Part shown: piece after piece, positions 45,858-59,639 of the stretch
Layout: each line of letters starts with the position of its first letter
Numbering within the stretch: position 1 is the stretch's first letter
The notes under the pieces: generated by a model
Seen by the model: the letters and a program-made list of their open reading frames with translations, nothing else
What the model was told of the DNA's origin: nothing
Database searches by the model: none
Assembly: GCA_021234155.1 (NCBI GenBank)
Contig: JAJEKV010000033.1
Location: forward strand, 14,635,422-14,699,421
Length of the DNA: 64,000 nt
Origin: Isoetes taiwanensis
Lineage: Eukaryota > Streptophyta > Lycopodiopsida > Isoetales > Isoetaceae
Direction: 5' to 3'
Position numbers and translations under genes: made by a program

Positions 45858-46120
45858 AAAAGAAAAAGGAAAAAGGAAAAAGGAAAAAGGAAAAAGGAAA
45901 AAGGAAACAGGGAAGAGGGAAGAGGGAAGAGGGAAGAAAAAAGAAAGAAGAGGGAAGAAAGAAGAAAGAAGAAAGAAGAAAGAAGAAAGAAGAAAGAAGA
46001 AAGAAGAAAGAAGAAAGAAGAAAGAAGAAAGAAAGAAGAAAGAAGAAAGAAGAAAGAAGAAAGAAGAAAGAAGAAAGAAGAAAGAAGAAAGAAGAAAGAA
46101 AAAAGAAAGAAAGAAAGAAA
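45821..46120. repeat. Poly(A) then heptamers (GGAAAAA)n-(GGGAAGA)n-(AAGAAGA)n
   Basis: An A-tract of about 34 bases joins GAAAAAG, GGAAAAA, GGAAACA, GGGAAGA and GAAAGAA units. Order and the single GGAAACA switch unit match 26.09-26.32 kb. Confidence 0.95.
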
Positions 46121-48899
46121 GATAGGGCGTACTATCCATTGCCTGTGATACAAGTCACTAACACTAGACCTGTTCCATGATGGACCATTAAAGGGCATTT
46201 TGAAGGTTCACAAAAAACATCATATAAAATAAAGAATGCAAAAACTCGCCAAACCCTTTCTAGGAGTCGATATATGGTAGTCATGCTTCACATGAAAAAT
46301 ACACAAAAATGTATCAGCTCCCATTCTTGTGAATTATGCTCTAGCAAACCCAAGGGGGTCCAGTACCAAAAGCTTCATGTTCACACAAAGTAAAGCTACC
46401 TTAATGAAAAGATTTTTTTGATTTTTTTTGTTATAATGTTATTTTTCTACACGAGATATAGAGCAAGATACAAAAAGCCGCATCTCAATTCGAAGTCTAT
46501 AAAGGAAGATAGAGCAATTCAAACATGACAGGGTCAAAATTGTCCTTTGCCTTCTGAGAACCAGTACTGGTTCCCAGAAGCAGTTGTGATATAAAAACAA
46601 CAACTTTCAGAAGAAGATCAATTTTGAGTTCAAATTTGGCATGTAAGTAGTCCACGAGGTCCTCCATCATAGAAAAATGTTTCTTCGAGTTTGACTTTGA
46701 TGTTTTGACTTTTACTTCAGTTTTTCAATTTTAGGGAATTTATACAAATGGATAGCATTGCTATATATGAGTCTAGGTTGTCCTCCAAAAAATCACATTA
46801 TGAAACTTTATAAGGATGTGAAACCAATGCAAAAACAAGCTCGTGGAAAGAGAAAAAGACATGGTAAAAATAAATCAAAAAACGATATCCGTACTGCACC
46901 CCATTCTTGGTCCATAGTTCATTTAAAATTGATAATATCCTTATGCTATTCCATTTCAAGTTGAATTTTGAGACATGAGTAGCTCTTGGACCACTTTATT
47001 CACAAAAATATTTGTTGTTCATTATCTTGAGGATTGAACTAGAATAGATAGCATCAATTATATTATATCCTCCATGTTTATTCTAGATTTGTGCCCTAAG
47101 GTGTGACTTTACAAAATCACATCCTCAAAATATCTCATGTCAAGAAACCAATGCAAAAAAGAAGCAAGAAAAAAATATGAAAAACTTTTACTATAAAAAA
47201 TTAAGATAGACCACTATCTCGCAAATTCCGATTCTGCACCATCATTGGTCCAAATGATTGAAAGTTTAAAATTATTAATGGTGCCACCTTAACAAATTTT
47301 GATCTCAACTTTCACATATAGTTTACTTGTATGATTCTCTATAGGACAAAATTAATTGATCAAGTTAGCTTGTATAATTTAAGGGCAAGGGCAAAGACAA
47401 AAAATTTGAGAATTTATGGGGTGCTTATGACCAATTGAACCTACATGGACTTTCACTTACACCTTTCAAAAATCATGTGATCGAAGCTAAAAAGCCATAA
47501 TATCAATCTATGGAGCAAAATGGATAAGGCAAGGGATAAGGTTAGTGAGAAATACATGCTCTATACAATTGGTCTCATGGACCATAAATGGTGATGCATG
47601 CTTATATAAATTAAAATCTTAGAAATAACATGTTACTTTGATATGCAACTAGAGATTTTTATTGCTAAGAAAGGTTTGCATCCATAAAAAATATAATGTA
47701 CATGAAAGATAACCTACATGTAATATTATTCTACTTGGATTACAATGCTTTATAGCAGTAACACAGATATGAAGTTTATGCTAGTAAGACATAAGCAGAT
47801 TTCATGGTATATTTTTCATTCTTATTCTTATTCTTAATAAGATCATACAACCTATATAAGAGATCTCTATATATGTCATTTCTCACATTTTGAACTATTT
47901 TAAAGGCATATTTGGGAAAAAAATTAGTGTCTCTTTCTATGAACCAAAGAAGCATATATGAAATGTTATGTGGTCTATTTATATATTGTCATGGCTAAAC
48001 TTCACAACATTCACTTGAATTCATCAATACACATCATTAACTATAATCGTTGTGGAGTTTTGGACCTATAGTTGTGGAGTTGACCCAACTTTTTATGCTC
48101 TAATGTGTTAATCCGGCTGCTGTACATCATGTTTGAATTCCAAAAATTGCATGGTTACACCCTAGTTATACTATATGTTAAGTTTATAAGAGTTATGCTC
48201 TATGTAGATATAAATAGAACGCATCATTTATTACCCACATGGCATTATGGATGATTATTATTGGAGCATTTTAACATATACTTTTGTCCGTAATGTATGA
48301 TAGTAGATTCTTTTAGTAAATATTGAGGTTAACATGACTTATAAGCACTCCAAAAAATCATGAAACTATATCTCGTATAGTTAGCAACTCATGGCCACAA
48401 GAATTAAGTCAAAACTGGTTATAATGAGAGAGAGAGATAATTCTTGAACCTCAAGCAGCTTTTTTGATCAAAATAGGGTTTGGCGGCTTCCACCGATATC
48501 AAATGATTGCAAGAAAACATGGGAACATAAAACTCAATGCACTCTATGATACACAGGCAAATACCTCCAACTTTAGCAAGGTTTAGGTCACTTTATGCTA
48601 GAAATATCGAAGAAGGCAGTTCTGGACTGGTGCAAAACTGTCAAATATGCAATGTTTGAGCAATCACCACAAGGTATAGATGACCCCATTGGTCTTGAAA
48701 TTCTCAGAGATCATTAAGAAACAAGTGAAGACTCAAATGATGGTGGTATATTATAAAATTGAAATTTCTTTCGTGAGTTACATGGGTTTAAGTGGCAGAG
48801 GTCATGTGGGCCAGTTCTGGTCCATGGATCAGGAATGATCCCAGAGACAGGTCTAGTGCTAATTCATTCCTCATCTCATTCATTCTAGTAGAGACACGT

Positions 48900-51609
48900 T
48901 CAAAAACTCAAATTGCCTTCACAAAAAGGTTCTAGATCATTCAACATAATCATCATGTTCCTCTCATAGCAGATCATTGGGGTCCGCTTAATCACCTTTG
49001 CTTTATGCGATGGCTTTGGAAGTATACAAAAAACCATCTCTCTTGCGGGCGATCAATTGTGACAGTAGTGTACGTCCTTGTATAGCATATTGCAATTCTG
49101 GAATAGTCCATCCATCGTCACCAAGATAAAGTCGACTTTGTAATATCCAATCCGTAACACATCACAAATGGATACGATGCCCACACCGTAGAGCGTGCGC
49201 CCAACCCAAGGCCAAGTTGTCCTAGCACAATGCACAATGTTTATAATTCACACCCTTTAGCTCCTTCCATTGACTATTGTATAGGTACCCACGGGGTTGA
49301 TACCCAATTGCTTGCTCGAAGGTCACTCTAAAAGTGTTTGTGTCTAAAGATTTTGTTAGATTGCATAAGTGTTCATTGTTTTCACTCAAAACAGTCGCCT
49401 CTCAATTCAATGCCTGCGAACCAACATTTCTAATTTCGCAACCATCTTCTCGACCAGATCAACACGGCCTTTTAGGCAAAAGTTCTCCTTAGAAAGAGAT
49501 GATTTTGACTTCTCTCGTTATCTAACCGAGCTCGAGATCCGCCTCCTCATTCACAAAGATCCTACCGGGTTACCCTCACTACTTTTTAAAAGTCGATTAA
49601 CATCTTCAACTAGGTAGATTATAGTAATGGGCTCTGTCACCCAACGTGTTGTCGCTTATCTTCCAAGATGTTTAACTCTTTTTGGTACCGCCACTACCAC
49701 TTTCTTGCCTCCATTTTCTATTGGCATAGTTCACAGATTGACCTTTTGCAAGCCCATAATAAACTTTCTTTGACAAATGTTTTGGGGAACTCATCGTTGT
49801 GGAGTAATTGACATGCACTTGAACATAACGCCCCGTGTGCTTTTGCTCGCGACAGTAGTATTCTTGCATTCATCGACTTTTAAACTTACCTCTCCCCGTT
49901 AGGCCGGTCCTTTCAAACTCTTTTTCATGTCCAAACTTAGGGTCACATCCTCGAAGTCGGGTTCCATGTGGACAATAGTCCGATCCATTATCCCCGACAA
50001 ACTCCATGCACCTCTATGATGGTGGAACCTTTAGATGTGTCCACCCATTGATCGTAGCCATATCAGCTCTTTCATGCAAAACTCATCTCGCTTCCGCATG
50101 TTCACGCCCTCTCCACTCTTTGGAAGGCCCTATAATCGGCCTCATCTTGTAAGCTTTGCAGCAGATGTGAGAAGGCCATGGTTGTCAAGTGCAAAGGCAA
50201 CGAGAAATCACCTTGTTGCTGGGGATTCGCGATTGTAACTTCCTCTACATGCTCAGGCATGGTTTGTTTGCTTCTCAACTGCATGCTTTGATTTCTTGCT
50301 TTCATAATTCATAAACACTTAATAAAAAACTTGCAAATACGTCAATATAAAAAAATACCCAAAAAAAGGATTGTTACACATGCATACACACAACAACTTA
50401 TCAATAGTCCTCAATAAATCAAACATTATGGTCTACACGCTATAAAATCAAGTATTGACTATTGAGATGTGTTCATATAGTTTGTCAATTCAATGTCGTT
50501 GTTCAACCAATTTACTAATGAATATAATAATAGTATACACGAATGTGCTTTAATTGTAGGTAGTAGGGCATGCATGCTATGTGTGGCTAGGACCACCTTG
50601 GTCTGCATCGTCTCCACCATGTCCAACTTGAAGAATCCAATCTGATTCCGTTTGTGGCCTCGTTCACGATATTGGAGAGCAATGCCAAGAGCTCCGCATG
50701 GTGTCAACAAGTAGCTAGCCCATATCAAACAACCATGCCTTGTCCCTTATTGGAGGATCTACACAATGCTTTAAATAGCCGCATATCCTTCGGTGCTTGG
50801 TTTGCTGATGAACATCTCCGAACAACTCCATATAGGAGTGCTTACTGGCAAAGTCAGCCAAGTAATTGACAATATACACTGCTCCTATCAAGTTAGAGTC
50901 CACCCTTGCAGTGGTCGTTCCCGATCCAATATATAGATGCCTAGTTCTTTCACTCTCGATTTTTTCTTATCAGCATTCTAGACTCTCTCATATTTTTCAA
51001 CATAGCTTTCACTACCGTATTAGGGTCCACAACACCTAGCCGAAAATTATCATGCTGAATATTTACGCAGTACACTTTATCTATAAGAAAACTAGAACTC
51101 TAGATGTTACATTCAACACCATCCCATAAGTACAAGAACTAATTATTTGTCTATTTATTATCTGGGATAAATCTATAATTGCAAACCAAGTTGTCTTAGC
51201 ATCCGATCTTTTACGTGCTTCCCACTCTCTATCAATCTCACCAGGACGTCTGTCTCTGATTGTTTGTTCCATCACTTTCTTAACAAGGTATTTGGGGAGA
51301 GGGGGAGGGGGTTGATGGGCTTCCTTCTTTAGCTTTTATTGGTCCAGTCACATTCCATGTGACGGCTTTTTCTTTCAGCTCTAGCCTCAAGCAAGCACTA
51401 GTCAAATTTGCAACCTCCATGATCATATTTCTAGTAGTGCGGCTAATGTTGCCCACTATCCATGTGTACCTATCTATCTCTCCCTTTTCAGGTTCTAGAG
51501 CTATCATTCGAAGTTTAAAAACCCTCTCAATATCTTTAACGAGCTTGCATGATAGCTTAGCCATCCTTTCCATTACTGGTAATCGATTCCAATTTGAGAT
51601 TTGAGACAT
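48900..51609 (-). pseudogene. Decayed gene of unknown function (block copy 3)
   Basis: Counterpart of 29090-31771. The same blocks appear: MSQISNWNRLPVMERMAKLS, LHLTTMAFSHLLQSLQDEAD, FKLDMVETMQTKVVLATHSM. It has additional frame differences relative to copy 1, many involving short indels around CTG/CAG or CCG/CGG words. Confidence 0.4.
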
Positions 51610-53470
51610 TGCAAAGCCGATTATAGAGCAAATTCATCAACTCGGGTCTCAAACTAGACCATGCTTTTTGTGGTCTACTTTTCCTACACAGTGTAGAAGA
51701 AGACACAGCCTTCACTCAACATGTGGCTCATTTTGCAACACCAATGCATCTGCCATTGGCTCTGAGCTATTTTGCAACACCAATTCCTGTGCCATTGGCG
51801 CTGAACTAACTTCTGCTTTCTCCTGTGGATTCGTGCTGGTTGTCTGAGGGAGTATGAGTATCTAGTTGCTAGCTAGCAGAACACAACTCTAGAATAGTAA
51901 TAGTGACAACACCTACAGATCAAGCAAAAAAACCTCCAATTTAGTGCTTGTAAATACCCTATACTAATTCACTTTCCCTACTACTTAATACTAAGTTTTA
52001 GGTATTCAACATTAAGTGGGGACCCTAACCTACTATTAAATAACTTTTAGTGGGTAACTATATACAAAGACAGATACACAAATAAATGCCACAACATGAT
52101 TTATGATCTGACCCAGCCACTGACTAGACAAGAAGCTCCCACTTAGAGGTTAGCACAATTAACACAGTGCACTTGACCCGGGTGGTGCTTTCCCTAAAGA
52201 TAGGTCCAATTGAATACTTACTAAAATATATGTCAGTCGCTATATCAATGCTGGACTTTCATCAATACCACCATCAAGAACTAGGATATACATTAGTAAT
52301 GTACCCTCGTAACCTTCTATGAGAGTACAATGCACATCTTTCGAAACTGCATGGCATAGATCATTGTGTTTGAGGGTTATTTGGCTATTGGGTCGGCAAT
52401 TTCAATATGGTTGAAACTACTCAAGACAAATATAGCCGAGATTTGAAAGTGATGCAAGGTCTTGAGCATGAACAACGATTACAGCTCCTAGATAGTTCAC
52501 ATCTGACAGAATCATTTAGTGATCGAACTTCACATGTTGCAATCAGTGGATGGGCTCAGGTTGGGCATATGCCAAATATGACAGATGCTATGTGAGTACC
52601 CTGGTATTGGATCTCACACCTGGTCTCACGGGGCAAATTATTTTGTTCACTGCAGTTTTGGATCATACTCCACAAGTCATCTTTGCGGGTCCCCTGGCTG
52701 TTAGACCTATGAGAACAATATTTATTTTAAACATCAGATTCTTGAAAGATATCGAATGAACTATTACAATGCGTCCAGTATCTACATGCAATACAACAAG
52801 GAATGCATGTTTAGAAAGATATGCATGATAATGAAGTGATTAATTAGTGTATGAAAAAGAGAAGCTCTATAAAATGTCTCTCTATAAGCATGCATTACCC
52901 TAAGTGAACTAACTACATCAAAAAGGTAATACAGGTTTATTATTATGGGTTTGCAACTAGAGTTTATTATTATGTTCCATTGTTAAGGTTGATTGGTTTC
53001 TATTTTCATGGCAGCCCTTCTAATCTATAGGGTTCTTTGGTTGTTATGCTTGCTATGGTTAAAGAAAACTGATGCCCATCCGTTGGTATTTATGGTTTAA
53101 AAGGCAACTTGATCTGACCAGACACAATGCTTTATACGCACTACGAGTCTATGACATGGATTCCGTGGATACTACGGTTGTGCGATAAAGACGAATGCTT
53201 GTGTACAGTGCATGCCGCCATATTCTCCAACCCCCTATTTAATACTGGACATTTGTCAACAATATTATTTGGAGCATAGGCATAGGAGGGCAAGCACTCT
53301 TGAAGCATCATGAGACAAGATCCACGCACCACAGAACACTACCGAAGTAGCTCACGGTAATATTAGGCAGCATAAACCTTAATTCAGACAACACCAAACG
53401 TAATCCATGAGCTCATATGGTCAATTGACCTAAGCGCTTCGAAATGTGTAGGTGCTTCGAAATGTGTAGG

Positions 53471-54712
53471 GATAAGAGGGATGGAGGATTGGGATGTAAG
53501 GACCTGGAAACTCAAGCTCGAGCACTAGCTGGAAAATATGTGTGGAGAGCATTACAGGGTATTACCTCTCCTACATTGCATTTTGTCAAGTACTAGCTTC
53601 AGCAATGTACACTAAGAAGTAAGCCATCCCTATCCGATGAGGAAATTGGTTCCTTTTTCTATAGCTATAAAGTTGCCCCTGGCCTGTCTCCTGTTATGAG
53701 AAAGCTATTAGAGGCTTGGTTGGAAGTTCAAAGTCTATTTAATCCAATGGATGCACCTCGGAATGTCAGAAAGCTGAGCATCTTTTGGAACACACAGATA
53801 TGGATGCGAAATAGCCTCCCTCTTGCGCTTACACATCCTCATATCTTTACCAAATGGAGACAAGCAAGATTTACCATAGTAGGACATCTATGGGATGGTG
53901 TGCGGTGGCTCTCCTGGTCCCACTTTAAAGGAATGGTTTAGGGAGCAGGAGAAGGAGACATGAAGATCTTTTGATAAATACGCGGCACCTTGGATGCCCT
54001 TTCAAGAAATGATGGTCCAAATGACAGATGGCCTTGCAATGGGAAAGAGAAGTATGTTGTTAGCACTATCCACCGCCTCTTTCGCCCAGGCTCCCCCTAA
54101 AAGATGTTGATAAATTAGGTGGTGGATGTCATACTGACTATACAACTGTTAATCAATTCGTGGTCAACCCTATGCTCAAGAAGGTTACAGTTCTTTAGGT
54201 GGTTAGACTTGCAAGGCAGAATCGTCACTATGGAGGTGCTCCATCAAAGGGGAGTGCTTGCTATGGTGCAATGTCTATGCCAGAGATACTGGTGGTAACT
54301 TATGGGGATATAGTGCCGCAAAGATCGCCGGTTAATATAGTGTTCTGGGCAATCTGGAAGCATAGGTGTGGAATTGCTATTGGTGGGCATCACGTTTTCT
54401 TTAGACAAGCTGAAGAACATCTTTAATATGGAGATGGCACTTATGGGTTTAGCCCATTATCGGAAGTTTGGACATTATTTTAACAGAGCTTTGGACAATT
54501 GGCAGAATTCAAAGCTTTTGTATGTTCTTTAAATGTCATTGGATATCTGAGGATGGTCCTAATGATGATCCGAGCCTCAACTTGCAAAGGCTGATCCTTA
54601 TCTAACTTGGTAATTGTGATTCATTGCTTACTATTTCTATATATAGAAAACACATACAATAGTATCCTTTTTTTAATTAATATACATCATATTCTTACCC
54701 TCCAAAAAAACT
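53471..54712 (+). mobile_element. LINE-C copy 2: L1-type LINE 3' fragment
   Basis: Duplicate of 34311-35545 carried by the block copy 3, with the same stops. A few substitutions distinguish it (for example LSWSHFKGMV here, LSWSRFKGMV in copy 1). It was duplicated with the block and did not insert separately. Confidence 0.75.
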
Positions 54713-54908
54713 AGCAAAAGGCACACCAGAAGATTTTGGCAAGGTATCATTTTGTATTGAAAAGCTAGAATTGGTTAGATTTGTTTTTCTTCAAGTTTGT
54801 CAAAGTTTCAGAAAGGTCTTGTCCAGCTTTGGAATGGGTATAATTGTAATAGGTTGTATATATGCACCTCTTCATTGCAAGCTAGCACAAATATGTAACT
54901 CAAAATAA

Positions 54909-56902
54909 AAAAGGTGGGGGTCTTGGCTGTAAAAATCTTCTTTTGCAGGGGTATGCATTGGCAGGGAAATATATTTGGAAGTCTCTCTGGAATCAGAATA
55001 ATCCTGCTACAAAGTTTATCTACTATTGGTTGAACAAAAGTTTAATTGATGGCCATCCTTCCATTGAGCATTGTTTGCCTTCTTCTTCTTTTTGCCAACT
55101 CAAGCCAGCTGCTAATTCTTCTCCTCTTATGAGAAATCTCTTAAATTCTTGGAATAAAGTTTCTAAAGCCTTTTCTCACATTAGCATTAATCAGGCTCAC
55201 CATGATATAAACATTTCTTGGAATCCTGCTCTAGCGAAAAGGGATATGGCTCCTTTGGCAATTAACCATCCCAAAATTTATAAAAAGTGGCATTCAACTG
55301 GCATTCAAAGGCTTGGTGACCTTTGGACAAGTGGAAGATAGATTTCCTGGACTAGATTCAAAACTATAGTCAATGGTACCTCTTCAGATAAGATGTTATT
55401 CAAGCATATTATTAATGTGGTCTTTAATTTCAACCTTGATGCTGCTACCTCTAGATAGATCGATCGGTATTTTAAAGATAAAAATATTTACAAAGTTTCC
55501 TATATTTATGGCTTCCTTTGTGTTTAAAAACGTCTGGAATTCTTACTATGCTCTAAAGATAACCTATTTCATTTAGCTGGTTGCAAACAAAAGTATTCCG
55601 AATATGGAAACTTTTTTTGAGCATCATCTGCTTGCCAATGTTTCCAATACCTCCAGCATCAGTCCCTCCTGTCCTCTCCACTTCAATGGCATTGAAGATA
55701 TCGAGCATATATTTTCATGCCCCAAGCTTACAAGTTTCTGGAGTTGGTTTGAGCAGCATTTTCAAATTAGAAAGCAAGGGAGTATTGTGGATTTTATCAT
55801 GTCCAACAATAAGTTTAGAAATCCTATTTGCTTCATTGCTTTATGGAATATTTGGAAACATAGAAACAGATGTGTGCATGGGGGGCATAATCCTTCTCCT
55901 TTGTGGATTAAGTTGCGGGTTATATATGATATTGACTTACAGCTACTGCTCATAAGTATAAGAATTCGTATTTTTATATTCATAATAGCTGGCATTCAAT
56001 AGGAAATTATTCTGGTTATTATGGTTCTTTCAACTTATTTTGTCATCAACTACTTACTAACATAAAAGTCTTTGATGCTAGATTATCTAATAAACTGCAA
56101 ATTCAAGCCCAACCTTGATCTTAATGATGCTGAAGTTGCAAATTACAACCCAAAGATTCTCTCAGTTCACAGACTTTGGATTATAAAGTCTGGACAGGCT
56201 CAGTCAGAGGCAGATTGATTCAAAACATACAGCAAGTTCCTGACAAAGAGGTACTGTGGGGCAGAGAGTTCTCAAAGGAAACATATTTGATGTTCATACT
56301 GTTTTGGTTTCTGGAAAACAATAGCGAAAACCTGACAGATCAGCAGTTTGAATTCTATGGAGAATGCTACTACTATCATCGAGGCAGGGCAGACTGTTGT
56401 GGAACAATGATCCATCTCATGTCCACTTGTAACTCAGACAGATTAATTGAGTGGGTCAATTGGGGAAGCAATTGGAGACCTATTCTGCAGCCACAGTTCT
56501 GAGACTACTTCCACTTCCAGGATACCTATGATTTTTATCTTTTATTTTTGTATAGGTTGCTGGCTCTTTAGTATAAATATAAAGCTACTCGGATGGTTTC
56601 AGTTCGATCAGAAGATTGAGTTTTTATATTGCTGAATGGAGAATTCTTAGTGGTTTTGAGTCCTAATGCTACACAGCAATTTTCAACATCTCGAGCTCTC
56701 AAGTCTTCATGCAAATGAAAATTTTAATTATGCTTCATGACTAAACACTTTAAACTATATTTCTATCGAATTGTGGCTCTATGCCTCAATTCTAATTGTT
56801 AAGTGATCCTCTACTATGATCATTTCCTTTTGTGTACCTATTTTCCATAATTAATGACTAAAAAAGCTTCATTCTTCAAAAAAAATAAATAAATAAATAA
56901 AA
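54909..56902 (+). mobile_element. LINE-D: L1-type LINE 3' fragment with tail
   Basis: 5'-truncated LINE. KGGGLGCKNLLLQGYALAGK then YIWKSLWNQNN opens it, followed by LPSSSFCQLKPAANSSPLMR and LAINHPKIYKKWHSTGIQRL (to 55338). The zf-RVT block follows after frameshifts: CPLHFNGIEDIEHIFSCPKL (55669-55728) with its C, H and C ligands, then ALWNIWKHRNRCVHGGHNPS. The 108-codon frame at 56176-56502 (YGECYYYHRGRADCCGTMIH) is the last coding part. The 3' end at about 56880-56902 has an (AAAT)n tail. It is the best preserved 3' end of this family here. Confidence 0.8.
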
Positions 56903-59047
56903 AATCCACTAGATAAGTTTGAAAAACAATTCATCTTGTGACTATCAAATTTATTATGCCTGCTAGGTGCAGATAAGCTAATATTAACTTTTGATGATGA
57001 TGCATTTTCTTTTTCATACTCTTCATTATCTTGTAGAATTGTTTTGCATGAATCTTGCATGCCCAGACTTTAAAACTGGTTGTTTTGTCCTTCTTCACAG
57101 CTATGTGAAAACATATCTCAACCTAATGTATCTATGTCAGCTATGTGCAACGTGTCCAAATAAAGAATGCACATAGATTAATCAATGCCTGATAGGAATG
57201 TTGACTTCCAATTTTGATACTTTTGATACTATATACATGAAGCAGATTAAGATGGAATATTACATCTCCATTTTTGTAATGTTGTGGTACTTGAAACCAT
57301 CTTGAACCTAAAATTTTTCAAAATCCATTATTCTATATTTTGAGAATAATTTGCATATGTCTCCGTTCCATTTCCTCTTTGTGTTATCCGGGAGGTATAT
57401 ACTAAAACAAAAATGGGGTATGTGTTTGCTGTGATATAATAATTGTCTGCAAGAAGTGGGCTAGATTGGGCACTGAACTGACATACAATAGTTTTGCATT
57501 TCATAGATAAAACAAAGATGACCATTTTGAATGACATAATGGATGGAGTATCAACATACAATGACAGAGACATAAAACAAGGAGATTGCATGTCCAGCCT
57601 GCAAAGTCAACTTATTTTTTACAATGCCTTAAGAGTATATTTACAAAAGATGTGCTTCCCAAACTTCTTGTATTTATAATACATGTGTTTGGACCAAAAA
57701 ACTAGAGAGCTGAGACATCTTTGCAGCAAAGGTGTATGCATAGTTGCTCAAGATCTGTTATTCTTTGGAGAACTCAACAAGCCTAGTATATATAGAGAGC
57801 ATTTTCATGCGATGGAGGAAAGACTGGAGTGTTAAATGCCATGCCATAGACGTAATACATAGAAAGAAAGCAATCTAATCTAAGTAGATGCCATTAAAAA
57901 AACAAAGATGTGCTAGATATCATCATTTTGCTTGCAATATTTTAACAACAATGCTCAAGCTCGAAAGGATCTTTTTTGAGTGGATGTAGTGGATCTTGAT
58001 GCGTTAGTCAATCTATCTTCGGCAATGGCATAAGAGCATAATTACAGAGGATATTCTCCCCCTAGTGTTTTTGGACCATCATGTTCTCTTCTTTAGAGCC
58101 CAACCTAATTACAAGTTTAGAGACGAAAAGAAAGAAACAGAGATTCCATGGCATTTCAATATCCTCAGATAACAAGATGACACAAAAGATAACCAAACAC
58201 ACACATATGCTCTGCCAGCTATCAAACAGCCTGCACAAGCTTCCACGTGTTAGTAACATGCATAAGAGTTATCCTAGTAGTGTCAACATGAAGCAATGAC
58301 TGACGGACTGCAAGTACACATATATGGAATCCACCACACGCACCATAGCATCTGCCAAGTAGACACATCCCGCTATATCTAGACAGTGCGTCATCTAGAA
58401 CCCCCACGTTGGTGGCAAGCCTCCTAAGAACCCAGAACACTAGACTGTTGACTACGTCCATCACCGTCCCATACCGGCGATAGATTTCATCTCACCAGTA
58501 CCCGGAGTTCCTAACAAGATAAGGCATGCCTATCTAATCATATGCTTGCATAAACACTCCCTTCTGATAAACACCTAGTGCTTATCTAGATCTAAATCGT
58601 GTATACAGAGTAAGGCCTTATAATACTAGACTATCGACGACCACCTAGTACTGTCCCATACCAGTACTAAGCACCCGTCTCACTAGCAATAAGAGACCTT
58701 CTAGTGAAACAAGTTTACCCTTGCTTCCATATAGGACAATGGTACTAGAAGAACGAAGCCCGACAGCTCCGTTAAGCACCATCAGCCTGCAGCTCTTGGT
58801 TGCTACTGCAACTTGCTGCTGGGCCAGAAGAAGGCAAGTAACATCCCAAGCTCACTTAGCTTATACTACAGAGCTTTCAAAGGAAAGGGGTTTAGCAATT
58901 CATAGGTTATGGGTTTACGGTTTAATTCTAGTTCTAGGGAACAAGTTCACACTAGTTATCATGAAGCCTCTCAGTCATGGTAATCCTTAATTACTGTATT
59001 CATTACAGTTAACATGGCCCCGAGACCACAACCGGATTACATCCAGC
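56903..59047. other. No gene recognised; repeated module at 58.43-58.72 kb
   Basis: Mostly AT-rich DNA without coding signal. Two related modules (about 58440-58540 and 58630-58720) share CTAGACT.T.GAC, TCCCATACC.G and TCTCAC.AG. A frame at 58721-58990 has no recognisable domain. The segment 58.4-59.0 kb is less AT-rich and could be a retrotransposon LTR. Confidence 0.3.
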
Positions 59048-59332
59048 TCAGGACTTACCAAGATAAGGACCCAAGAATTGATAATACAATCCACTTAAGA
59101 TAACCTCATGCACACCAAATTTTTGCCCCCATCCATCTTTGTATGAATCTTCAAGTGTGCATTTGGGTTCTGTGCACTTGAGGATGTAGAAGTTCACACC
59201 CTCTGAATTGTCTACCTCAGCATTTACTGCAAAATTGTCACCTACCTCTACCAAATTACTGATCCATTCATTGGCTTGTTCAAGAGTCTCCTTTTTCTTC
59301 TCAACTCCTGGTTTTAAGTCAGTTACCTCCAC
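59048..59332 (-). pseudogene. Copy A C-terminal block
   Basis: A 94-codon frame with LVEVGDNFAVNAEVDNSEGV, FYILKCTEPKCTLEDSYKDG and GVHEVILSGLYYQFLG. It aligns with the C-terminal block of copy B. Between this and the core, 59732-59436 (FSSLPVDETDEIKRYFWEIE) is open and belongs to the same protein. Confidence 0.55.
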
Positions 59333-59639
59333 TTTCCAAATCTACCTGTATTGATGCAGGAGTCCCAATTATGATCCATGCAAAACAAGCAGAAACATGA
59401 CAGGCATCTATGAACAAGCCTGTTTGGTCTACTCCTCACGACATGTGTCCGACATGATGAATCTTCTTTGTGCCTTTAAGTGTTTCAACTTCATATTCTT
59501 CCATGTTTGCCACAACAGCAGGTTCAATTTCCCAAAAATATCTTTTGATCTCATCTGTTTCATCAACTGGTAGACTGCTGAAATATGTACACAGAAATTT
59601 TACAATATCTTTAGCATGCCTCAGTTGCACACCATTGGG

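Larger units (their letters stand above)
46121..54833. repeat. 9-kb segmental duplication, copy 3
   Basis: Same orientation as copy 1 (26324-35665). It lacks the hAT-like insertion (empty site TTGCGGGT at 52683-52690) and has small clustered differences, especially 48.9-51.3 kb. It includes the second copies of the decayed minus-strand gene and the LINE-C fragment. Confidence 0.95.
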
